DNA from: Russula earlei
Lineage: Eukaryota; Basidiomycota; Agaricomycetes; Russulales; Russulaceae
Reading direction: 5' to 3'
DNA: 13,573 bases
Assembly (NCBI GenBank): GCA_025769875.1
Contig: JAGFNK010001182.1
Location: 1 to 13,573, forward strand
Each line of letters begins with the position of its first letter. Positions within the stretch are counted from its first letter, which is position 1. Made by a program: the position numbers and the translations under genes. The notes under the pieces were generated by a model. The model was given only the letters and a program-made list of their open reading frames with translations, was not told where the DNA came from and did no database searches. Positions 8,291-13,571 of the stretch are shown in pieces.

Positions 8291-9359
8291 ATCCAGCAAA
8301 GGATGCCTCTGTTTCCTCACCCCCACATTGTCACTCACATATGTCTCAAACTCCTACTACTGAAATCGTTCCCCAATCTTACCTCTCTGGAACAGAGGGG
8401 CCACTCAAAATCACCACTCCTGATGCTTCCCTCATTGCCTTCTTCCAAGGAATGGATGAACATGGCACTGAGGAAGGAGAAGTGGACATGCATCCCCTTG
8501 AATTTGGACCCCCTGCTGACCAAGTTGACGCTCAGCCTGGGGACTGGGATGTGACATCCCCTACCAGCACTCTTGACCAGGTTGCCCACCCTGGAGAGCC
8601 TTGGGTACAATGGGATGCTGACAGACACCACACAGGGATTGACATCCCTGATGGTGTAACTTGGGGAAACAAATCGGCTAGGTATGTGGCCTATAACATT
8701 GCCTTGGGAGAACTGAGGGTGAGGGGGAAGAATGGAGAAGGCCATGGAGACTATGGCAAGATCCTCCAGGCCACCCCTTGCTACAACCTCTATAACTATG
8801 GCCAAGACAAACATGATCTAGACATCTTTGACACCAAGAGGCAGTTTGAAGGGCACTGTAGACAGACCCTCTACCTGCTAGGCAACTATGGACTGCAGGA
8901 AGAGCTCTACTGTCTTGACCACCTCTATGCCCAACAAGAAATGTTGGAAGCTAACTACAAGGTGCTTGAAGAAGAGGAGAAACAACTGTGTTACATGCTA
9001 GGTAAATACTGTACCTGGCTGAGAAGCAAGGAGTAGAGAGAGGCATGGCTGAAGCCAAGGAGAGGATGGCAGCAGCCAAAGTATGATCACATTGCTGGGA
9101 GTTCATCGAAGCAGGCTGTAGCCAGGGAGAAACCCCTCCAGGTGTATGGGCTGAAGAACTCCTCACCAACTACCAGGCTGGACAGCCTATCCCCCCTCTT
9201 CCCATCTTTGTCCCTCAGCTGCCTTTGGCAGACATTGCCCAGGGGTATGACACCCCTACCACAGAACCAGTACCAGCCAGCCCTGCACCTACAATGGTGC
9301 AAGGGTATTCAGAGGAGGAGATTAATGTCCTCCAGACCATCTTGAGCATGCACCTTTGA
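8278..9359 (+). pseudogene. Extra ORF downstream of the chromodomain, unknown function
   Basis: An open frame of 252 codons (8278-9036) overlaps the pol end in another phase. It begins MGYKDPAKDASVSSPPH and has an acidic/proline N-terminal half. A more structured part follows (WGNKSARYVAYNIALGELRV, YGKILQATPCYNLYNYG), then a helix rich in Glu, Leu and Gln near its end (LEANYKVLEEEEKQLCYMLG). After one frameshift near 9036 the sense continues as GMAEAKERMAAAKV, a TGA (9084) where CGA is plausible, FIEAGCSQGETPPGVWAEEL, and a proline-rich part to a TGA at 9357-9359. I do not recognise the family. It shares the low CpG of the chromovirus and its strand, so it probably belongs to it. The ATG at 8278 is chosen only because it is the first in frame. 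Confidence 0.6.
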
Positions 9360-9660
9360 GGAAGGATAGGATCCAAGGCATCACCAAATCCTTCCCCCCA
9401 GAGCTCCATCTACTACCACTCCTATAGCAGCAGTGTCCACTGCAACAGCTGAGTTCAGGAACCTCAGCAATTGAACATGATAGAAGGGAGGAGGAAGAGG
9501 AACTGATGCAAGTACTTGGGCAAGGTAGGACATTTCAACAAGTACTGTCCACTGCCCGACCAGTATTTCCATGACCAACTAGCAGATGCCAGAACACCTG
9601 AACTATGGACTGCATTGTTTGCATCATGCATGCATCAGATCTTGACCATTAATGTTCTTT
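9360..9660 (+). pseudogene. Degenerate continuation with a zinc-knuckle-like motif
   Basis: Frame 0, the frame of the preceding ORF section, continues past two TGA stops (9357 and 9450). At 9507-9548 it reads CKYLGKVGHFNKYC, followed by PLPDQYFHDQLADARTPELW. This matches CX2CX4HX4C except that the second cysteine is leucine. If real, it is a Gag-like nucleic-acid-binding knuckle at the end of the extra ORF. A competing frame reads an acidic run over the same bases, so the assignment is tentative. Confidence 0.4.
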
Positions 9661-9809
9661 GATATTGTGTTTGGAACACATTGATGGTATCTTTCTGAAG
9701 ATGTATTGAAAAAGCAATGAGTAGCATTGCTTCTGTCCCAGATGTTCCTGTACTGCCACATACATTGTTTTCCCTGATTGGGAAAGTACTTATGACACTG
9801 AGATTGCTA
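9661..9809 (+). other. Probable chromovirus 3' terminal sequence, left of the solo LTR
   Basis: No coding sense is visible. The segment shares ATTGCTTCT-type motifs with 10385-10430 on the other side of the solo LTR, which fits one interrupted sequence. It is likely the start of the chromovirus 3' LTR or untranslated region. The 5' LTR is outside the window, so this cannot be tested here. Confidence 0.35.
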
Positions 9810-9814
9810 CTAGG
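9810..9814. repeat. Target site duplication (left) of the solo LTR
   Basis: CTAGG immediately precedes the TGTTAAGAT end of the LTR. The same five bases follow the other end at 10344-10348. Confidence 0.85.
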
Positions 9815-9817
9815 TGT

Positions 9818-9836
9818 TAAGATCTGACAGATCTTA
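9818..9836. promoter_or_regulatory. Perfect hairpin at the LTR end
   Basis: TAAGATCT and AGATCTTA are exact inverted copies separated by GAC, within the terminal bases of the solo LTR. In the inferred minus orientation this is the U5 end, where integrase would bind. A role in end recognition or RNA folding is possible; only the palindrome itself is seen. Confidence 0.5.
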
Positions 9837-10051
9837 GTACCAACTCTTCTGGTGAAAGAGTTGCTTGATATAGTTCAAGCACTAGACTTCGAATCCTTTG
9901 ATATTATCTCAGGAAGATTGAATGTAGAAAAGAGAGGGGCCTCTTTCAGTTAGAGTCTGCACTATAATTTGTTTTTAGATCGGTTGACAAGATGATTATC
10001 TTGTGAAAGTTGTAAGTCGAGTGTAAGACTCAACTTCTTGGTACCACAGAC

Positions 10052-10059
10052 TATTTATA
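10052..10059 (-). promoter_or_regulatory. TATA box of the solo LTR
   Basis: The minus strand reads GTATAAATAG, a strong TATA consensus, with the tandem repeats and the paired TGACTCA sites on its upstream side. This sets the likely orientation of the LTR. Confidence 0.5.
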
Positions 10060-10162
10060 CAATATCTCAGTAACTACTGATCCGATTCGTACGAAACTCG
10101 GGGTGCACATAGCTGAGAACCAGTAGTATCCAAATACAGAAAGCGCAATTCAGAATGTTGGA

Positions 10163-10184
10163 AATGACTCATGCGTGAGTCATT
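10163..10184. promoter_or_regulatory. Inverted pair of TGACTCA (Gcn4/AP-1 type) sites
   Basis: AATGACTCA at 10163-10171 and TGAGTCATT at 10176-10184 form a 9-bp perfect inverted repeat with a TGCG spacer. Each arm contains TGACTCA, the consensus of fungal Gcn4/CPC1 and animal AP-1 bZIP factors. It lies about 105-125 bp upstream of the TATA box in minus orientation, a sensible enhancer position. Confidence 0.5.
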
Positions 10185-10193
10185 CTTTCTTAG

Positions 10194-10261
10194 AATCAGT
10201 AAGCAATCAGTAAGCAATCAGTAAGCCAATCAGTAAGCAATCAGTAAGCAATCAGTAAGCC
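10194..10261. repeat. Tandem repeat, six AATCAGTAAGC units arranged as 2 x 34 bp
   Basis: Six exact copies of the 11-bp unit AATCAGTAAGC occur, with an extra C after the third and the sixth. The array is therefore a perfect duplication of a 34-bp block (11+11+12). It sits in the presumed U3 of the solo LTR, upstream of the TATA box and next to the TGACTCA pair, so it may be an enhancer array. Confidence 0.9.
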
Positions 10262-10343
10262 AGATTGATAAGCGGACACACGAGTAATCATAGACGAGTC
10301 AGCGGAAACAGATGACCATTGGAGAATCAAGAGAATCTTAACA

Positions 10344-10348
10344 CTAGG
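10344..10348. repeat. Target site duplication (right) of the solo LTR
   Basis: CTAGG directly follows the ATCTTAACA end and matches 9810-9814 exactly. Confidence 0.85.
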
Positions 10349-10609
10349 GAAGCACTTAATGCTTACAGCACCGAGATCCTTTACACAGAAGCAACTATTG
10401 CTTCTATGAGCTGCCTTTTGCTTCTATAGCACCAACCAGTACTACAGTAGCATGAACCTTATCCCTGAGGGCTTTATAATGCCCCCAATTTGTAGGAGTT
10501 GAGCCTTAAGCTCAACTTAGTTTGCCAATCCCAAACAGTTGACTCCTACCCCGTCTGCATGTTGGATATACAATCTGTCATATAGATTAATCCACTTCAC
10601 TGTACCCAA
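10349..10609 (+). other. Probable chromovirus LTR part right of the solo LTR
   Basis: This continues the sequence interrupted by the solo LTR. It holds a TTTATAAT box-like stretch near 10474 and a GAGCCTTAAGCTC palindrome near 10501-10513. Few CG dinucleotides remain. No coding sense is visible. It could be the promoter-bearing part of a decayed gypsy LTR ending near 10600, but without the other LTR the limits are guesses. Confidence 0.35.
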
Positions 10610-10682
10610 GGCTAGGTAGCTCAGTGGTTAGAGCACCTGGTATATATCCGGGAGGTCCTGGGTTCAATCCCCAGTCTGGCCA
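10610..10682 (+). tRNA. tRNA-like gene (anticodon position TAT) or SINE head
   Basis: The 73 nt fold as a full cloverleaf. Acceptor GGCTAGG pairs with TCTGGCC, with two G-T pairs. The D stem is GCTC/GAGC, the anticodon stem CCTGG/CCGGG, and the T stem CTGGG/CCCAG with a TTCAATC loop. Box A (TAGCTCAGTGG) and box B (GGTTCAATCCC) for polymerase III are intact, and TTTT follows at once. The anticodon loop TATATAT gives TAT at positions 34-36 (Ile) but has A at position 33, where nearly all working tRNAs have U. This, and the mobile-element setting, favours a tRNA-derived SINE head or a tRNA pseudogene. Confidence 0.65.
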
Positions 10683-10734
10683 TTTTCTTAATTGCACCAG
10701 GATATAAGGGAATCATGTGAGCGCATGTCAACCC

Positions 10735-10750
10735 CCTCCTCTGAGGTCCC
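10735..10750 (+). repeat. 16-bp direct repeat, copy 1
   Basis: CCTCCTCTGAGGTCCC occurs here and again, exactly, at 10814-10829, 79 bp further on. Confidence 0.8.
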
Positions 10751-10813
10751 CAGGTTGGGTCACATAGTGTTGAACCCACAAGTCGGACCCAAGAGGGTGG
10801 CAATGACTAAGCA

Positions 10814-10829
10814 CCTCCTCTGAGGTCCC
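10814..10829 (+). repeat. 16-bp direct repeat, copy 2
   Basis: This is an exact second copy of the 16-mer at 10735-10750. The 79-bp period may reflect an internal duplication in a SINE body or target sequence. Confidence 0.8.
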
Positions 10830-11010
10830 TCTATTTGTGGTTGCATTTCACAACACTGCAGAGCCCCTCTCATCTTGTTGCCACACTCCAGAAGGATCTA
10901 ACACTCCTTCCCCTCCATGAGTATTGTTTGCTTGACTCAAGCATATCTGCATTGGTAGGATGTGTTCATAGATGCAACCATTGATCTTATTTAAGGCACT
11001 TTGGAGCCTT

Positions 11011-11325
11011 AACAACAATGGGGGCAACTGCTTGGGAGGACAACATAGTAGCTGTTAGAAGGGGGCTTAGAGGTCATCAGCAAGAGTATTGTATCAAAAC
11101 AGGCTGACATAGTCTCCCCAGAGGGTAGACTAGCTCATGACAGCATGCAGGCCACAGGGATGCTTCACCATTGTTGCAGCCAATGAAAGCACATGGCTTG
11201 CAGGGCCCATAACCTGTTTTGCAGCATAGAGCACAGCTAAAAGGCTAAGCAACCCACCTTAGAGGTTGTGCTAATGCTCAAGTGATATTGGGTGGTAGAG
11301 CAATATGTATACTCATCTACATGTA
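11011..11325 (-). mobile_element. Old copia fragment: first codons of gag, leader and LTR part
   Basis: This aligns along its length with 7525-7841. On the minus strand the ATG at 11046-11044 is followed by a degraded copy of about 11 gag codons (MLSSQAVAPIV against MSSSQPSAPVV). The leader and LTR follow, with long near-identical runs such as GGTAGACTAGCT. No CG dinucleotide remains. The gag side breaks off near 11011. The LTR side is cut at the TA at 11324-11325 by the next element, and the LTR resumes at 13117. Confidence 0.88.
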
Positions 11326-11351
11326 AGGTAGGCATCATTCATTGCCAGCAC
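11326..11351 (+). repeat. Left terminal inverted repeat of the 1.79-kb element
   Basis: It starts AGGTAGGCATCATTCATTG and ends CCAGCAC. It matches the reverse complement of 13091-13116 at 24 of 26 bases. The two differences are adjacent (CA here, TG in the other copy), as expected if both came from CG. Confidence 0.8.
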
Positions 11352-12146
11352 ATGGTTCATAAGCAAAACATCCCCACTTTTGCAACGGCTTCAACGCTTG
11401 CCACATTATACCTTTTGCTATTCTAAGTCCTGAAGACTATAGATAGGATGCCTATGAAAAGGTCTCTGAGCACATTTTCTGCAATACTATCCATTTGAAG
11501 GAATAATAAGAGTGATAATTTTGAAGTTGGAAACTTGTTTCTAAACACATTATCTATTAATTTCGATGCATTTGGGACAAGGTCATAAAATTGCATCGAC
11601 ACAATTTGGCCACATCATGTGACCAAACACATGACCTTTCCAACCAAGAGACGATGAAAAGTAGAGGATTGAAGCCCTCCCTGCTGTAGCAAGTCTGGGG
11701 ACGCGTGAGTGAGATCATAAGGCTGACTGGTCCAAGCTAAGAGGAGAGGAGAGAGAGGAGGGGAGCAGTCCCAGCTGGAATGCTGAGCGCAGACATGGAC
11801 ATGAAGATGGCTTCTTGAGGCAGACAGAGGGAAGAAATGCATGAAAGAGAATCCAGACTGGTTGAGACGGTCGAGGCAGTCATGAATGGCGTGAGATGCG
11901 AACGCGTCTAGTGTGCTGAGGCATGCATGTGCGCATGGTCGGTGGTGAGGGCTGGGCGATGCAATCAAGGTCTTGATGTCACACGCGAGATGGCTTGTGG
12001 TGTGCGGTCAGTGGACTGCCTGGAACAAGAGGGCGGTGGCAAGGGATGAAAGGGAGCTGAGGTGTCAGTCTCATGTCATGTCATGTTGTGTTTTTGCACA
12101 TGATTTTGAGGCCAGCCATAATCTTCCTTACACCACACTCTATACT
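11352..12146. other. Left interior of the 1.79-kb element, no gene seen
   Basis: Short open frames occur on both strands, such as 117 codons at 11615-11968 (-), but their composition (His/Ser/Leu-rich, no domain pattern) looks like chance translation. CG dinucleotides are still present. I see nothing else that can be supported. Confidence 0.5.
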
Positions 12147-12384
12147 ATGGCATGGAAGTCTAAAGCCACTAGGTCTCGCATTCAGAACCTTTCCAATGGT
12201 ATCCAGGAAGGCCACTGTTGAAGAAGTTGATGATGATGATGAACCTCCAACTCTCACGCATCATGCACAGGTCCCAGTTACTGAATCAGATCTTGAGCTC
12301 ATTGACATCATAACCCAGCAGGGCAATGGGATGAAAGGAGGTCAAGAGCTGGCTGGGAGTGGGATGAAAGAAGGTCAAGGTTGA
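12147..12384 (+). pseudogene. N-terminal gene fragment of unknown family inside the 1.79-kb element
   Basis: The ATG at 12147 opens MAWKSKATRSRIQNLSNGIQ. After a one-base shift near 12205 the sense continues KATVEEVDDDDEPPTLTHHA and VTESDLELIDIITQQGN in the frame that stops at 12382-12384. The basic start followed by an acidic, disordered segment resembles the N-terminus of transposon-encoded or nuclear DNA-binding proteins of mushrooms, but that is a general impression and not an identification. No catalytic domain follows. The end includes two 11-residue repeats (GMKGGQELAGS, GMKEGQG), matching a 33-bp DNA period. It may be the remnant of the element's own transposase gene or a captured host fragment. 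Confidence 0.45.
12328..12379 (+). repeat. 33-bp period partial tandem repeat
   Basis: GGGATGAAAGGAGGTCAAG (12328-12346) recurs at 12361-12379 with one difference. The 33-bp period keeps the reading frame of the gene fragment. Confidence 0.7.
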
Positions 12385-13090
12385 TGAGGGCACAAGGTGG
12401 TGAACTGGGAAAGTATGGAAGGACGATGAGAGCAATGACACTGGATGAAAGGAAAGATGGTGGGCTAGTGGCATCGAGATAAGGGTGGCTTGAAAGGTAA
12501 ATTTGATGTCCGCACTTTGCAACTGGTCAGCCACACTGGTGACGTCGTCCTTGAGAGGTGCAAGAGATGGTGGTGGAGGGAGTGGAATGGAGGGATGAGG
12601 AGTGCAGAAGTTGCTTTCATATGGATCATGTCAGTGCCAGCCAATGCCCTTCTACTCAATTGATTCCGCGGCCAGTGGGAATCCACCTTACAGTGTGTGA
12701 GACATTAACAGTGAGGGCGTGAGCACGAGATGAAAGGTGAATGAGGACGGTGGGGTTTGCTTGTATGGAAGCACATTCATGCAAGATAGGCAAGAGTAGA
12801 TGTTGATGCACGAAAATGAGGCAGGAGTGGGCAGGATGTGATGCAGAGCAAGAGACAACGATAGTATGCTCGAGCAAAGTGATGGTGTGGCAGTGTGCGG
12901 AGCGAAAGCAAGTAGGGTAACAGCAGTGTGGACAGGCAAGATGGTGGTGGGTAGGGAGCAGCAGAGCATGCAAGTGAAGCAGAATGGACAGAGTGCTGTA
13001 CAAGTCACCTTACCACCACCTGTATTTCGCCAATATTTTTTCATTGAACATTTGGCCAGTATTGGCACTTAGTAAGCAGCTTATGTAAGG
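12385..13090. other. Right interior of the 1.79-kb element, no gene seen
   Basis: The sequence is purine-rich on the plus strand, with many GATG and GGTGG words. Open frames on the minus strand (up to 126 codons, 12688-13068) are Cys/His/Leu-rich with no recognisable domain. Nothing further can be supported. Confidence 0.5.
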
Positions 13091-13116
13091 GTGCTGGCAA
13101 TGAATGACACCTACCT
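13091..13116 (-). repeat. Right terminal inverted repeat of the 1.79-kb element
   Basis: Read inward on the minus strand it starts AGGTAGGTGTCATTCATTG. It pairs with 11326-11351, and CATAAGC a little further in is shared as well. Confidence 0.8.
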
Positions 13117-13129
13117 TATGGTATTTATA
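13117..13129 (-). mobile_element. Sliver of the old copia LTR between two DNA transposons
   Basis: The 14 bases at 13117-13130 equal 7840-7853 of the copia LTR (TATGGTATTTATAC) and continue exactly where the old LTR copy broke off at 11325. The LTR would go on CTCTATGACC, but from 13130 the sequence changes to the end of the Tc1-like element. Confidence 0.75.
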
Positions 13130-13137
13130 CAGTGACC

Positions 13138-13338
13138 CAAAAAACTGTTCAAATGTTTTGTACATTTTCATTGTATTAACCATATCTAGAGAACCACTGC
13201 AGCTGATACCATGTTAGTAGGCTTGTTTTAAAGCTCTACATCATAGCTTTGTAATGAAATACTATATATACTATGAACATAATTATGTAAGAAGATAGAA
13301 GGTATTTCTTCCAGTGTATCCATTTGAACAGTTTTTTG
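13138..13338. repeat. Subterminal 18-bp inverted repeat of the Tc1-type element
   Basis: CAAAAAACTGTTCAAATG at 13138-13155 occurs as an exact reverse complement at 13321-13338. The first copy is in the terminal repeat and the second lies between it and the transposase stop. The flanking bases of the inner copy do not match the terminus, so this is not a separate small element with clean ends. Confidence 0.8.
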
Positions 13339-13370
13339 CCTTGGTATCTAAATAGGGTATATGCCAAAAA

Positions 13371-13571
13371 TTAGTAGTTTGTGTATCCTCCATTTGCTTT
13401 GAACACCTCTTCCACCCTCCTAGGCATACTTTCTATCAAATTCTGCACAACAGTTTGATCGATGGTCTCCCATTCCAGCTGTGTGCACTCCCAAAGTTCA
13501 TTGATTCCCTTAGGGGGTGTTGGATAAGCTGCAAGCCTCTTTTTGAGATGAGCCCAAAGATGCTCAATAGG
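13371..13571 (-). CDS. Tc1/mariner transposase, C-terminal end (partial)
   Basis: The minus-strand reading starts PIEHLWAHLKKRLAAYP, the conserved block with the last catalytic acidic residue (NPIExLW...K), a Glu here. It goes on NELWECTQLEWETI and LIESMPRRVEEVFKANGGY, and ends TNY-stop (TAA at 13373-13371). The SMPRRV and GGxTxY endings are hallmarks of Tc1-family DDE transposases. The 66 residues seen have no stop or frameshift. The enzyme cuts and pastes the element at TA sites in the nucleus. The N-terminal DNA-binding part and the first two catalytic residues lie outside the window, so activity cannot be judged. Confidence 0.93.
   Translation of the reverse strand, partial: PIEHLWAHLKKRLAAYPTPPKGINELWECTQLEWETIDQTVVQNLIESMPRRVEEVFKANGGYTNY

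Larger units (their letters stand above)
1..9660 (+). mobile_element. Ty3/gypsy chromovirus remnant, interrupted by a copia element at 3217-8045
   Basis: Two plus-strand segments (1-3216 and about 8115-9660) read in order as Gag knuckle, protease, RT, RNase H, integrase zinc domain, start of the integrase core, then chromodomain and an extra ORF. This order and the chromodomain place it among chromoviruses. The 5' LTR and N-terminal gag lie outside the window. CpG is strongly depleted: about 13 CG dinucleotides in the first 3.2 kb, counted by eye, against frequent CG in the copia insert. The remnant carries many TGA stops at positions where the family has arginine, plus several frameshifts, so it is dead. 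The integrase catalytic core is missing between the two segments. Confidence 0.9.
9815..10343 (-). repeat. Solo LTR (529 bp) with perfect 5-bp target duplication
   Basis: The segment starts TGTTAAGAT and ends ATCTTAACA, a 9-bp perfect inverted terminus of the TG...CA type, and is bounded by CTAGG on both sides. No internal element is present, so it is a solo LTR left by LTR-LTR recombination. It keeps many CG dinucleotides and so is younger than the surrounding CpG-poor DNA. A TATAAATAG box on the minus strand, with enhancer-like repeats on its upstream side, suggests minus orientation. It shares only the TGTTA start with the copia LTR in this window and so is a different family; the superfamily is not certain. 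Confidence 0.88.
10683..11010. other. Non-coding segment downstream of the tRNA-like unit, possible SINE body
   Basis: It starts with a TTTT polymerase III terminator and contains a 16-bp direct repeat (10735-10750 and 10814-10829). A short inverted TTAAGGC/GCCTTAA pair lies at 10991-11012. CpG is low. I see no poly-A or simple-repeat tail and no target duplication, so a SINE assignment stays open. No coding sense is visible. Confidence 0.4.
11326..13116. mobile_element. 1,791-bp DNA transposon-like element with 26-bp TIRs, TA target duplication
   Basis: Inverted 26-bp ends (11326-11351 and 13091-13116, two mismatches) are flanked by TA on each side (11324-11325 and 13117-13118). The left flank matches the copia LTR up to position 7841 and the right flank matches it from 7840, so the LTR is interrupted exactly at one TA that became two. 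This is direct evidence of insertion with a TA duplication, as in Tc1/mariner/pogo-type or other TA-specific elements. The interior has only a short coding fragment (12147-12384), so the element is non-autonomous or decayed. The TIR sequence is not one I recognise. Confidence 0.75.

Noticed and set aside
8335..8814. Minus-strand 159-codon frame
   Set aside because: It is antisense to the longer extra ORF at 8278-9036, which continues the strand and order of the chromovirus.
10194..10261. Short regular repeats resembling a CRISPR array
   Set aside because: The units are directly adjacent with no spacers, in a eukaryotic LTR; it is a simple tandem array.
10621..10803. Minus-strand 60-codon frame ending GIEPRTSRIYTRCSNH
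   Set aside because: This is the well-known antisense translation of tRNA and tRNA-derived SINE sequence, not a protein.
11615..11968. Minus-strand 117-codon frame in the 1.79-kb element
   Set aside because: No domain pattern, and its composition reflects the purine-rich plus strand; treated as chance.
12688..13068. Minus-strand 126-codon Cys-rich frame
   Set aside because: Cysteine and histidine spacing is irregular and an overlapping frame in another phase is equally open, which points to base composition.
13130..13345. A separate small MITE bounded by the 18-bp inverted repeat
   Set aside because: The outer bases beyond the 18-mer differ between the two arms and no target duplication is visible at the inner one, so the repeat belongs to the Tc1-type end.
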